Assembly: GCA_016932115.1 (NCBI GenBank)
Contig: JAFGDM010000062.1
Location: forward strand, 1 to 32,400
Length of the DNA: 32,400 nucleotides
Direction of reading: 5' to 3'
From: Deltaproteobacteria bacterium
Lineage (GTDB): Bacteria; Desulfobacterota; DSM-4660; Desulfatiglandales; HGW-15
Part shown: piece after piece, positions 1 through 8,274 of the stretch
Position numbering within the stretch: position 1 is the stretch's first letter
Layout of the letters: each line of letters starts with the position of its first letter
Notes under the pieces: generated by a model
What the model was told of the DNA's origin: nothing
The model's input: only the letters and a program-made list of their open reading frames with translations
The model's database searches: none
Program-made: the position numbers and the translations under genes

Positions 1-25
1 CTGGACCTGGCTAGACGATGGGGAC
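1..25 (-). tRNA. Probable tRNA-Glu, 5' part only (cut by the window edge)
   Basis: Read on the minus strand, the sequence begins GTCCCCATCGTCTAG followed by CCAGGTCCAG. This is the typical acceptor arm and D arm of bacterial tRNA-Glu (GTCCCCATCGTCTAG is nearly invariant in that isoacceptor). The anticodon lies beyond the window, so tRNA-Gln cannot be fully excluded. The gene follows tRNA-Lys in the same direction with 66 bases between them, so the two are probably co-transcribed. Confidence 0.7.
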
Positions 26-91
26 GCAAGAACGCTACCTTATGTGGCCACCGTCAGGGAATTTCCCTTGGATGAGTCCGAGTTTTTGTGG

Positions 92-167
92 TGGTGGGCC
101 GTGCGGGAGTCGAACCCACGACCAACGGATTAAAAGTCCGCTGCTCTACCAACTGAGCTAACGGCCC
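92..167 (-). tRNA. tRNA-Lys (anticodon UUU)
   Basis: The minus strand gives a complete 76-nt cloverleaf including an encoded CCA end. The acceptor stem GGGCCGT pairs with ACGGCCC. The D arm starts TAGCTCAGTTGGTAGAGC, the anticodon loop is CTTTTAA (anticodon TTT), and the T arm contains GGTTCGACTCC. It decodes AAA/AAG lysine codons. It lies upstream of the tRNA-Glu fragment in the same direction. Confidence 0.96.
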
Positions 168-208
168 GGACTGCAAATTATCTTTTATATGGCTTATCCA
201 CTTTTATG

Positions 209-1273
209 TCAAAGATTTTTTTTCGAATCAATCCTGAAAATGTGTCCCTGAATAAGGGCCAGCTCATCTTCATTGGGAAGGTAAGGATAGTTCCACTGCT
301 TATCATCAGGAAAGCAGTTCCCGAAGGGCCGGTTGCAGGCTACCTGCCCATCCAAGCCGAGACAGCCGGTGGTCATAAAAGGCGTGCCGAGATCAATGGT
401 TTCGAAAAGTGTATCGACATCCATACCGAAGTTAACAATACATCCATTTTCGTCAAAAGCCATGTGATCATAAGAGCTGAGGTTTTCTTCAATGAAATAG
501 CGTGCAAGCTGAACTCTCAGATAAGTCGGCCAGGTAGGTTGGGCCCGCCCTGCGAGGGCTGAACCCTTTTCAGCGAAAAAGGAGAAAAGGTGGTTTGCAA
601 CTCCCATATCCCAAAGCTTCTGCATGAGAGAAACCATTTCATGCTCGGTTTCACCCATCCCCACCATTAGGTGAGCCCCTACATGGGGTTTGGCGAAAAT
701 TTCCAGGGAATCCTGAAGAATCGCCCAATATTTTTCCCATTTGTGGGGTCCAGAGACACCGGTGCCCCTGTATCGATCAAAAAGCTCAGGCGTTGCAAGA
801 TCAATGGCAATTCCGACCTTTTCAGCCCCTACATTTTTCATGGCAAGAAGATCCTCCCTTTTTAAAATCGTGGGACTGATGAGGATAGAGATGGGGAGAG
901 ATGATTCCCTCTTCAATCGCCCGGTCATCTCAAGCGTGTCTCGGAGGCACTTTCCGTTGGTGATCATGGAAATGCAGGTCCTTTGCACATAAGAGGGGGC
1001 ATGATTGATGGCTGAAACGATTTTGTCCATGGAAAATACCGGCCAATCAACATGGATGAAACTCTTCTTCTCATAAGATCCCGGTCTTTTTTTGGCAAGA
1101 CCGCAGTAAGCACAGTTGGCAGAGCAACCTTCAGGGTAATGGACCAGAAGGTTGACACACCTGTTCACAGCGCCCCGGTACATTCTTCCATTCTTAAGAC
1201 CAAGGCAAATGGCTGTGGCCGCGCTCATCTTGGCATATTCGGGACTTCGTATTTTGGATCGAACTTCATTCAT
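209..1273 (-). CDS. Radical SAM protein, LipS-type lipoyl synthase candidate
   Basis: 354 residues. The radical SAM [4Fe-4S] motif CSANCAYC (Cys50, Cys54, Cys57; CX3CX2C) follows an N-terminal segment of the biotin-synthase-related type. The middle holds the barrel signatures, including VGMGETEHEM. The C-terminus has three cysteines (304, 313, 320) around a CNRPFGN motif that could bind an auxiliary cluster, the likely sulfur donor. Family knowledge: archaeal and some bacterial LipS1/LipS2 proteins are radical SAM enzymes of this type that insert two sulfurs into octanoyl groups when the classical LipA is absent. The neighbours support this, since it is last in a minus-strand series after an H protein and a lipoate ligase. 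Whether it is LipS1 or LipS2 cannot be settled here. Another biotin-synthase-like role is possible. The start is the ATG at 1273, with a distant AAAGG upstream. Confidence 0.68.
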   Translation of the reverse strand: MNEVRSKIRSPEYAKMSAATAICLGLKNGRMYRGAVNRCVNLLVHYPEGCSANCAYCGLAKKRPGSYEKKSFIHVDWPVFSMDKIVSAINHAPSYVQRTCISMITNGKCLRDTLEMTGRLKRESSLPISILISPTILKREDLLAMKNVGAEKVGIAIDLATPELFDRYRGTGVSGPHKWEKYWAILQDSLEIFAKPHVGAHLMVGMGETEHEMVSLMQKLWDMGVANHLFSFFAEKGSALAGRAQPTWPTYLRVQLARYFIEENLSSYDHMAFDENGCIVNFGMDVDTLFETIDLGTPFMTTGCLGLDGQVACNRPFGNCFPDDKQWNYPYLPNEDELALIQGHIFRIDSKKNL

Positions 1274-1402
1274 GCGTTTCTACTATACCTTTAATTCCTC
1301 ATGATTTCATCGGCCTTTATCATTATTCCGCTATCAGGATATGGCTGACCGTCTTCCGTATCCTTTGTTTCCGCTTGCTGCTTCCTGCTTAATGCCTGCA
1401 TT

Positions 1403-2476
1403 CTAAAGTCTTGTCTGATTCTCCTTTGCCAGAAGGATAGCTTCTGTAAGGGTGGGTGCATCCAGACCATAAATCATGTCGTTTCGCCACACCTTTGAAA
1501 TATTTTCCCGGATCATTTCTTCCCGCGCGGAAGTCCATTTGAGGGCGTTTTCTAATCGATGGATGTTTTCTGTGGTGGAAAAGAAATCCCCAGTGATTAT
1601 AACGTGTTCAATGGCGCCTCCTGAAAGGGAGAGATAGATTTCGAGGAGGCCTGCCCTTGTCTTAATTCTGCCTATGCCCATCCTCGACCTAGGATGTTTG
1701 TGGGAGAAAATCCATTCCCTTTGTGTGTATCTCTCATCGATGAATTTCTGAACCATCGTTTCTTCCCACTCATCGGGCTCATCTTGCCGAAACCGGATCC
1801 CAAACTTTTTTTCAAAACCCCACTGAATTGCGTCCATCACGGTTTCGATGGGGATGTTCTTACCCAGTTCCCGACGCACCGTCGTGATGCGCCTGCTAAA
1901 ACAGCTATATCCCTTGTCGCTCAATTTAAGCAAAGGGGTATTCATTACGTCGGTCATCAGCTCCACATCGAAATCGACTAGAAAGCTGGTATGGAAAAGC
2001 AAACTCTTACCTGTTTCTGAAGCTGCGGATAGGCCGGCGATTTTTTTCCCGGAAACTTCGAGGTCGTTTTTCGGCTGAAAATAAGACGTCACTCCAAGCC
2101 GCTCAAGGGCCATGGTGAAGACCCGAGCAACGGCTTCGAAAACCCCTGCGATGGTTCCACCCTTTAGTCCCGGCCAGTCCACGTTGATCCCCAGACCCAG
2201 AGCAATAACCTGCGGACCCATGATGACCGTGCCCCCTCCTGTGCTTCTTCGGTTGAACTCAACGCCTCTGGCGCGGCAGCGATCAAGCTTCAGGGCTGTC
2301 TCGATGTCCTGATACTTACCTACAATGACCGAAGGAACAAAGTTGTATAGGTGAAGGATGGGTGGAGACTCATGATCGGACACAGATTGAGGAAGTGTGT
2401 CATCCACTGCCAGCCCTTCCGCGGTCGAGACTGTCTTGGATGAGTCTCTAAAAAGGCGCCAATAGGAGGTTGTCAT
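1403..2476 (-). CDS. lplA: Lipoate-protein ligase A family protein
   Basis: 357 residues of the LplA/LipB/BirA acyltransferase fold. The signature RRSTGGGT (76-83) forms the lipoyl-AMP pocket, and NDLEVSGKKIAG (137-148) carries the catalytic lysine region (Lys144/Lys145). The C-terminal third has the GIGRIKTRAG to TGDFF pattern of the LplA accessory domain, so the large and small domains are fused in one chain. It should activate lipoate or octanoate with ATP and transfer it to a lysine of an acceptor protein. The obvious acceptor is the H protein encoded 127 bases upstream. The radical SAM gene follows after 129 bases. Together they suggest a dedicated assembly route for one lipoyl protein. 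No strong ribosome-binding site is seen before the ATG at 2476. Confidence 0.88.
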   Translation of the reverse strand: MTTSYWRLFRDSSKTVSTAEGLAVDDTLPQSVSDHESPPILHLYNFVPSVIVGKYQDIETALKLDRCRARGVEFNRRSTGGGTVIMGPQVIALGLGINVDWPGLKGGTIAGVFEAVARVFTMALERLGVTSYFQPKNDLEVSGKKIAGLSAASETGKSLLFHTSFLVDFDVELMTDVMNTPLLKLSDKGYSCFSRRITTVRRELGKNIPIETVMDAIQWGFEKKFGIRFRQDEPDEWEETMVQKFIDERYTQREWIFSHKHPRSRMGIGRIKTRAGLLEIYLSLSGGAIEHVIITGDFFSTTENIHRLENALKWTSAREEMIRENISKVWRNDMIYGLDAPTLTEAILLAKENQTRL

Positions 2477-2603
2477 GGAAGCAGACGAAAATTATTCGAA
2501 ATATTGCTCCAAAAAACATATGATATTCAGTCGTCGGGCGAAAGGCACACAGCTCACTGAGCACGGAAAAACCGTTCCGGTCGCCGCACACCTTGCCCCG
2601 TTA

Positions 2604-3044
2604 CTATTTTGCTTTAGCCTTTTCCTCTTCAGCCCTTTTGATTTCTTCCTCGATAAAGGGGGCTACGGCCTGACCTTTCATGAGGTTTTTCAACTCCTCT
2701 TCAAGGCTTGAGGCTTCTATGATCAAGATCCATCCTTTGCCGTAGGGGTCCGAGTTAATAAGGCTGGTGTCCTCTTCAAGGTCTTCATTGATTTCGGTGA
2801 TTTCTCCGGACAGGGGAGCAACCAGTTTGCCGATCCATTTTCGGGACTGGATTTTTCCGCACACCTCACCCTGGGAAACCTCTTCCTCTGTTTCAGGGAG
2901 ATCTATAAACACAACATCCCCCGCCTCTTTCTGGAAAAAGTCATTCATGCCGACCGTCACCTTGGTTCCCTCCACTCTGGCCCAACTATGGTCCTTGTGG
3001 TAGTAAAGTTCATCCGGCATATTGTATCCCTTAATGTCCCCCAT
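2604..3044 (-). CDS. gcvH: Glycine cleavage H-like lipoyl carrier protein
   Basis: 146 residues with an H-protein fold. It starts YYHKDHSWARVEG, contains GDVVFIDLPE, and has the lipoylation segment QSRKWIGKLVAPLSG in which Lys69 aligns with the lipoyl lysine of GcvH. The typical tail ITEIND and LINSDPYGKGW follows. The last 20 or so residues are an extra, highly charged Glu/Lys tail. An AAGGAGG site lies 9 bases before the ATG at 3044. No gcvT or gcvP is nearby, so it may not serve glycine cleavage. Related H-like carriers work in sulfur oxidation (LbpA of the sHdr pathway) and several are found per genome in sulfate reducers. The exact partner is unknown, but acceptor status for the adjacent LplA is a reasonable inference. 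Confidence 0.9.
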   Translation of the reverse strand: MGDIKGYNMPDELYYHKDHSWARVEGTKVTVGMNDFFQKEAGDVVFIDLPETEEEVSQGEVCGKIQSRKWIGKLVAPLSGEITEINEDLEEDTSLINSDPYGKGWILIIEASSLEEELKNLMKGQAVAPFIEEEIKRAEEEKAKAK

Positions 3045-3062
3045 TGAATGCGTCCTCCTTTT

Positions 3063-3284
3063 CTAGGGTTTAATGATTTTGTTGCGCTCGGTAGAAGTTG
3101 TCAAGACCCTCAGCCCGGCAAATCCGGGATCAGGGTATGAGACAGGCGCCAAGTTTTTTAGGGCTGCGGTTATCTCCCCGGCAGATTCCGGATCCCAGCA
3201 CCCACGAATCACAGAGGTGCGTCCGATGGTATGGGTATAAAATATTCCTAAAATAAAAACAACACAAAAGAACCTCGTCACCAT
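3063..3284 (-). CDS. Small hypothetical protein with N-terminal signal or membrane segment
   Basis: 73 residues that I do not recognise. The first 20 or so (MVTRFFCVVFILGIFYTH) form a basic-then-hydrophobic segment that could be a signal peptide or membrane anchor. The rest is polar with a single Cys near the start of the mature part. Its ATG overlaps the hisD stop by one base (TGATG), which is typical of translational coupling. Its stop lies 18 bases before the gcvH start, so it fills the only gap in the cluster exactly. This spacing is the main argument that it is real. No good ribosome-binding site is visible. It could still be a chance ORF. Confidence 0.45.
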   Translation of the reverse strand: MVTRFFCVVFILGIFYTHTIGRTSVIRGCWDPESAGEITAALKNLAPVSYPDPGFAGLRVLTTSTERNKIIKP

Positions 3285-4579
3285 CAGCGGTCTTTGAACC
3301 TGGCCAGAACCGCTCTGGCGTGATTGGGGAGCCTTTCCGCCCCGGCAAGGGCAACCACCACGTCCTTGAGACTTCTAAGCCCCTCTTTGCTCAAGTACTG
3401 AAAGGTGGGCTTTTTGACGAAATCATCCACGGAAAGTCCCGAGAACATACGTGCACAACGGGCAGTGGGCAGCACATGGTTCGTGCCTGAGGCGTAATCT
3501 CCGACAGGCACAGGCGCGTAAGGGCCCATGAAAATGGAGCCGGCATGCTTGATCTTGGAGAGAACGAAAAAAGGATCGCGACAAAGGATCTGAAGATGTT
3601 CTGGCGCATACTTGTTGGAAAAATCAATTGCGCCGTTCATATCCGGCGCGATGATAACATGTGATCTCGTTAAAGAAGAGGCAATAATTTCTTTTCGTGC
3701 AAGAGACGGAAACTCCTTCTCTATCCGGTGACATACCCTCTCACCCAATTTCCTTGAAGGCGTTACCAGAACCGCCACGGAATCGGGGTCGTGCTCGATC
3801 TGCGATACAAAGTCCAGTGCAATCAGAATAGGGTCTGCCGTTTCATCGGCAAGAATGAGGGCCTCGCTCGGACCTGCGGGGCAATCGATATCCACGTTCC
3901 CAAAGACGATCATTTTTGCTGCTGTTACATACTTATTACCGGGTCCCACGATCTTGTCCACCTTGGGCACGGTTTCGGTACCGTAAGCGAGAGCCGCGAT
4001 CCCCCAAGGGCCGCCTGCTTTGTAGATGTCCCGGCACCCTGCTATGTCGGCAGCCACCAGAGTGGCGGGATCGACGATCATATCCTTACGGGGCGGAGTT
4101 GTCAGAACAATGGTATTTACCCCGGCCACCAAGGCAGGAATCGTCGTCATGAGTACGGTACTCGGGTATGACGCCCTTCCTCCCGGAATGTAGCATCCCA
4201 CCTTATCCATGGGTCTGACCATCCTGCCTGCGAAGATACCGTCTGATACCTCTATAGACCACATTTCCCGCTCCACCTGCGCGCGATGAAAACGGGTAAT
4301 GTTTTTCGCGGCGATTCCGAGACTGTCCACGACAGCTTTGTCAATAAGGCTATAGGCCTGCTTAATCTCTTCGTCGCTCACCTTGAGATCCGCCCTGCCC
4401 ACGTCCTCTTTGAATTCCTTGTTGACTTCAAGCAGAGCGGCGTCGCCTGTTTGTTTCACGTTTTCTATGATTCTTCGAACGTGCTCATAGATCGAGGAGA
4501 TGTCCTGGAACGATCTTTCCATGATAAGTTGAAGCTCATGGGGACGAAGATCCACCATCGATACGGGATGTATCAACAT
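3284..4579 (-). CDS. hisD: Histidinol dehydrogenase
   Basis: 431 residues from the chosen start. It catalyses the last two steps of histidine synthesis, L-histidinol to L-histidine, using NAD and a zinc ion. Family motifs are present in order: CYIPGGRASYPS, GPGNKYVTAAK, DCPAGPSEALILAD, the metal-site region QIEHDPDSVAVL, NKYAPEHLQIL with the catalytic Glu-His pair, and GDYASGTNHVLPT. A longer reading frame exists upstream, but it would overlap the Nudix gene by about 85 bases. The ATG at 4579 has an AGGGGAAG site in front and starts 5 bases after the Nudix stop, and the protein then has the normal family length. Other histidine genes in the window (hisH, hisF) are about 25 kb away. Confidence 0.95.
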   Translation of the reverse strand: MLIHPVSMVDLRPHELQLIMERSFQDISSIYEHVRRIIENVKQTGDAALLEVNKEFKEDVGRADLKVSDEEIKQAYSLIDKAVVDSLGIAAKNITRFHRAQVEREMWSIEVSDGIFAGRMVRPMDKVGCYIPGGRASYPSTVLMTTIPALVAGVNTIVLTTPPRKDMIVDPATLVAADIAGCRDIYKAGGPWGIAALAYGTETVPKVDKIVGPGNKYVTAAKMIVFGNVDIDCPAGPSEALILADETADPILIALDFVSQIEHDPDSVAVLVTPSRKLGERVCHRIEKEFPSLARKEIIASSLTRSHVIIAPDMNGAIDFSNKYAPEHLQILCRDPFFVLSKIKHAGSIFMGPYAPVPVGDYASGTNHVLPTARCARMFSGLSVDDFVKKPTFQYLSKEGLRSLKDVVVALAGAERLPNHARAVLARFKDR

Positions 4580-4584
4580 CTTTT

Positions 4585-5094
4585 TCACTTCCCCTGTTTG
4601 ATATAGTCTCTCAGTGCGTCCGCCGTGCTTCGAAAAGCGAGCTGTTCCCAGGGCACGTCCTTTTTGCAATAAAGCCCGGCTTCTTGAGATTCATCGGCTG
4701 CGACCAGATTTCCAGACAGGCACTCAGCTATATATACCACCACCACCGCCATTTGTCCGGGATAGGAATAAACACCGAGGAGTTTGTTAATGTGTGTAAG
4801 AAGGCCGCATTCCTCTTCAGTTTCTCTGATTGCTGCGGCGGTCACTTCTTCTCCACGGTCTACATACCCACCGGGTAGGACCCACTTTCCTCGCTGAGGT
4901 TCAATGTCGCGTTTGAGAAGGACGATCCTTCCGTCCATTTCCACAATGGAACAGGCCACCACCTTGGGATCGAGGTAAAAAACGAAATCGCACCTGGAAC
5001 AGACAAGGCGTTGCGGCTCCTTTTCCTTGAGGGTTAAATGACCCAGATCTCCCCCACAAACAGGGCAGAATCTAAATATCACATCTTGGTACAT
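4585..5094 (-). CDS. Zinc-ribbon Nudix hydrolase
   Basis: 169 residues. The N-terminus has a zinc ribbon with two CXXC pairs (Cys10/13 and Cys32/35) as in NudC-like and ADP-ribose-type Nudix enzymes. A complete Nudix box runs from Gly76 to Leu98 (GX5EX7REUXEEXGU, with RETEEECGL at the end), which binds the metal and cleaves X-linked nucleoside diphosphates. The substrate cannot be read from the sequence. It is first in the compact minus-strand cluster and 5 bases upstream of hisD. I chose the ATG at 5094, with AGGCG 11 bases upstream. A TTG three codons further up (5103) is an alternative but lies too close to that site. Confidence 0.88.
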   Translation of the reverse strand: MYQDVIFRFCPVCGGDLGHLTLKEKEPQRLVCSRCDFVFYLDPKVVACSIVEMDGRIVLLKRDIEPQRGKWVLPGGYVDRGEEVTAAAIRETEEECGLLTHINKLLGVYSYPGQMAVVVVYIAECLSGNLVAADESQEAGLYCKKDVPWEQLAFRSTADALRDYIKQGK

Positions 5095-5185
5095 GGGTGG
5101 CAAATCGCCTATTCAACACATTTTTTCCGTTCGCAGAGGAAGCGAAATCTCAATGAAGGATCAATGAACGAACCCCCTTACGGCT

Positions 5186-6097
5186 TCATTGCGCGGTTAA
5201 CCAAACATAGTCGGCCATATCTTTTTCGAGGATAACCGTTTCATGAAGCTGATATGGCATGATAGTCACCACGGAAACAGGGAGACGCCGTTTGGTTCGA
5301 TCCGGTATGCCGAATTTCCAGCTTATGTGGCCGTTTCCGGAAAATACAATGATTTTTTTACTATGCTTCTTGATAAACTCCGCAATGTTGCGGGCCATGG
5401 TTTCGTCCCAGACACACTGGGCTTCATAGAAGAATTGAAATTTCTTAAGATTCCCGCTATCATGGCGCTCGTACGTCTCCAGGACATAAGCTCTGTGGGC
5501 TTCATTGCCTAGATCCAGCTCGCAGGGGATCAGCTCTCTTTCCCTTTCTTCCAGGCCGTCTAATCCTTCCCGGGCCACCTTTTTTACGATATTCCTAGGG
5601 GCATTGAGAGCAAGAACCGGAATCCGGTCTTGTTTTGCCGCCAAGAGCAGGGGACGGTAAAAATGAAAGGGGTATCCCCAAGTTGTTTTCCAGTCCACCG
5701 ATTCAAGAAATTGTTCCTCTGTTGCGTCTCCCATTGTGTATTGATCTAGGAGGTCCTGTTGGTCCTGCTCAAAGAATTCCATCCCTATCGACAAAGACGG
5801 TACCCGGGCGAGCAAGGCCTGCAGAATTTGCACCTGGATCAGGTGGTGTTCCACATTCGTGTGCGTCTCTCCCACAAATACGACGTCAAAGGATGAAATG
5901 TGATCCATAAATTCGCTGAAGGAAACGGCTTTACCTGAAGAGAGATCCAGGATCTGGTTCCGATGGAACATCTCTGAGCTTCCTGCTATTGAGATCAGGA
6001 TCGCCTTAGGCATTTTGTTTATTCCCGCACAGCCTAAAAAGAACACCATAATAACAAATGAAAGAAGGGCTCGCACGGTTAATGAATTGCTCCTCAT
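5186..6097 (-). CDS. ChaN-like lipoprotein (haem-binding uptake / Tiki superfamily)
   Basis: 303 residues. The N-terminus is a lipoprotein signal: basic MRSNSLTVR, a hydrophobic stretch, then FFLGC with the lipidated Cys23. The domain that follows matches the ChaN/DUF399 family: DVVFVGETHTNVEHH (71-85), GMEFFEQDQQDLLDQY, and a final IIVFSGNGHISWKFGIP. Family knowledge: ChaN of Campylobacter is an iron-regulated outer-membrane lipoprotein that binds haem, and the fold is shared with Tiki/TraB-like putative metalloproteases. Either a haem-related or a proteolytic role is possible. It is separated from the Nudix gene by about 90 bases and divergent from uvrC. No iron-box-like site is obvious upstream. 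Confidence 0.85.
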   Translation of the reverse strand: MRSNSLTVRALLSFVIMVFFLGCAGINKMPKAILISIAGSSEMFHRNQILDLSSGKAVSFSEFMDHISSFDVVFVGETHTNVEHHLIQVQILQALLARVPSLSIGMEFFEQDQQDLLDQYTMGDATEEQFLESVDWKTTWGYPFHFYRPLLLAAKQDRIPVLALNAPRNIVKKVAREGLDGLEERERELIPCELDLGNEAHRAYVLETYERHDSGNLKKFQFFYEAQCVWDETMARNIAEFIKKHSKKIIVFSGNGHISWKFGIPDRTKRRLPVSVVTIMPYQLHETVILEKDMADYVWLTAQ

Positions 6098-6293
6098 GCC
6101 GGCATTCCCGTGAGATTCTTCCTGAGACGCCGGGATAAATCACTTGACGATGACAATTCCTATCAAATACCCTACTTCCGCACAAGTCGAAATCCACACA
6201 CGGGGGAAATTTTAGAGGACTTCATCGCCAAAACGGGTTTAATCCCCGAAAGGACATCTCCGAAATCCATGTCAGTGGATTCCATTTTGAGAC

Positions 6294-8150
6294 ATGATCA
6301 TGATCGAACTTTCCGAGAACAAACAGAGCCTGCATTTCGAGGCGCTTCGTTCCCAATTGCCGGAAGAGCCCGGCGTTTATCTATTTAAAGATTCCTCAGG
6401 TGCAGTGGTCTACGTCGGAAAAGCGAAGAACTTGAAAAAACGGGTTCTTTCCTACTACAGGCAGGCGGAGAGAGCGCCCCAAAAGACCTTATTGATGATT
6501 CAAAAAGCCCGTTTCCTGGAATACATTATTACCTCCAATGAGAAAGAGGCCTTCATCCTTGAAAGCAATCTTATTAAGAAGCATCTCCCGCGGTATAACA
6601 TTATTTTGAGAGACGACAAACAGTACCCCTGGCTTCGTCTTGCCGCTGAGGAAGACTACCCGAACTTGACCATAGTGCGAAAGCCCCACAAGGACGGGGC
6701 CTTGTATTTTGGACCTTTCTCCTCGGCGGGGTCGGTGCGGAGCACCGTGAAGCTGATCGATCGAATTTTTAATCTGCGAAAGTGCCGCAGCCACACCCTG
6801 CCGAACCGCTCAAGACCCTGTATCAACTTTCAACTTGGTCGATGCCTCGGGCCTTGCTCGGGTGGAATACCGCCTTCCACATACAAGGAAGTGGTGGAGC
6901 AGGTTAGGCTATTTCTTGAAGGCCGTAGGATGGAACTTATGAAATCTCTAAAAAAAAATATGGAGACTGCGGCACAAAACCTTGACTTTGAGAAAGCGGC
7001 AGCGATCAGAGACCAGATCAAATCGGTGGAAAGAACCATTGAAAAGCAGCATGTGGTCGCTCCAAGGATGGGGGATCAGGATGTTATCGGTCTTGCCAGG
7101 CAAAATGGTGCCTTCCTGGTAGCTCTTCTCATGGTGAGAGGCGGCTACCTCACCGGCAGCCGGGAATTCTTGCTCAAAAGCCGCGGGGGGTCGGCTAAGG
7201 ATGCACTCGAAGCTTTTTTAAAGCAGCATTATCCCGGGGAACCGGTTATCCCGAAGCATATTCTTATCTCCGAAGCTGTGGGCGACCTGAGGGCTATCGG
7301 AGAATGGATATCCGATGCGGCCGGGAGAAGAGTCTTGATCGAGAAACCGTCTAGAGGAGAAAAACTTCGTCTTATTAAAATTGCGGTTGCAAATGCTGAA
7401 AACCTGCTCAAAAACAGACTGGAGTCGAGCGGGGAAGATCTGATCCGATCAGCCCAATCCGTACTTTTGCTGGATAAAATCCCGAGGACTATGGAAGGTA
7501 TCGACATTTCTAATATTTCAGGGGAAATGGCTGTAGGTGCCATGGTGACCTTCGTAGACGGCCTGCCGCACAAACAAGGATACCGGAATTACAGAATCAA
7601 AGGGGATGTGGGAGTCGACGATTATGCAATGATGGCTGAACTGGTGACACGGCGATTGTCTGCCGGCCCGCCGCCGGATCTTTTTGTTGTAGACGGTGGC
7701 AAAGGACACCTTCGGACCGTGAAAAAGGTGGCGGACCGGTTTTGCCCGGAAAATGCACCGGGCCTGGTGAGCATTGCCAAGGGGAAAAAAATAGGGGAAA
7801 TGGACAGGATTTATTTGCACAACCGCAAGAATCCCTTGACTTTGAGAGAAGGCCATCCCGTGCTATTACTGCTCATGCGAATTCGGGATGAAGCCCATCG
7901 CCGTGCCGTAGGCTACCATCGGAAGCTGAGGGCCAGGGGGATCAAATTGTCGGATTTGGACTGCATCCCCGGAATAGGGCCTAAGAGAAAACGACTTTTG
8001 ATGAACCATTTCGGAAGCTTAGAAGCTATTGCCGGAGCGGAAACCGAGGAGCTTGCCAAGGTTCCCGGCATTTCAACGACTACGGCAAAAGAAATTTTTC
8101 GCTTTTTTGGCGGCATTATTGGATTGACACAGCAAAATGAGCTGTGTTAG
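6294..8150 (+). CDS. uvrC: Excinuclease ABC subunit C
   Basis: 618 residues, normal for the family. It makes both incisions flanking a DNA lesion after loading by UvrB. Domains in order: GIY-YIG nuclease (GVYLFKDSSGAVVYVGKAKN, residues 27-46, with Arg50), a cysteine group (CRSHTLPNRSRPC and GRCLGPCSG) probably binding a cluster or zinc, the UVR helix pair that binds UvrB (LDFEKAAAIRDQIKSVE), the RNase H-like endonuclease domain (GIDISNISGEMAVG, VVDGGKGHL), and a C-terminal tandem helix-hairpin-helix (IPGIGPKRKRLLMNHFGS, VPGISTTTAKEIF). Two starts are possible, the ATGs at 6294 and 6300, and neither has a clear ribosome-binding site. It faces the ChaN-like gene across 196 bases in which I see no clear promoter. 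Confidence 0.97.
   Translation: MIMIELSENKQSLHFEALRSQLPEEPGVYLFKDSSGAVVYVGKAKNLKKRVLSYYRQAERAPQKTLLMIQKARFLEYIITSNEKEAFILESNLIKKHLPRYNIILRDDKQYPWLRLAAEEDYPNLTIVRKPHKDGALYFGPFSSAGSVRSTVKLIDRIFNLRKCRSHTLPNRSRPCINFQLGRCLGPCSGGIPPSTYKEVVEQVRLFLEGRRMELMKSLKKNMETAAQNLDFEKAAAIRDQIKSVERTIEKQHVVAPRMGDQDVIGLARQNGAFLVALLMVRGGYLTGSREFLLKSRGGSAKDALEAFLKQHYPGEPVIPKHILISEAVGDLRAIGEWISDAAGRRVLIEKPSRGEKLRLIKIAVANAENLLKNRLESSGEDLIRSAQSVLLLDKIPRTMEGIDISNISGEMAVGAMVTFVDGLPHKQGYRNYRIKGDVGVDDYAMMAELVTRRLSAGPPPDLFVVDGGKGHLRTVKKVADRFCPENAPGLVSIAKGKKIGEMDRIYLHNRKNPLTLREGHPVLLLLMRIRDEAHRRAVGYHRKLRARGIKLSDLDCIPGIGPKRKRLLMNHFGSLEAIAGAETEELAKVPGISTTTAKEIFRFFGGIIGLTQQNELC
8127..8147 (+). other. 7-bp hairpin at the end of uvrC
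   Basis: ACACAGC (8127-8133) and GCTGTGT (8141-8147) form a perfect stem with a 7-base loop directly before the uvrC TAG stop. An A-rich and not T-rich stretch follows, so it is a poor intrinsic terminator. It may stabilise the 3' end of the mRNA. Confidence 0.3.
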
Positions 8151-8274
8151 ATTTAAAAAATAAGGACAATTTGGCCGACTATTTTGAAAGACAATGCTTC
8201 TTGCGCATTAAGCCGGCCGTTCAATATAAAAATTCCTCCCACATGACTTTATACTCAAAAGCCGAGAGAGGTTC

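Noticed and set aside
4580-4669. Upstream extension of hisD by 30 residues
   Set aside because: It would overlap the Nudix gene almost entirely, has no conserved residues, and the ATG at 4579 has a proper ribosome-binding site.
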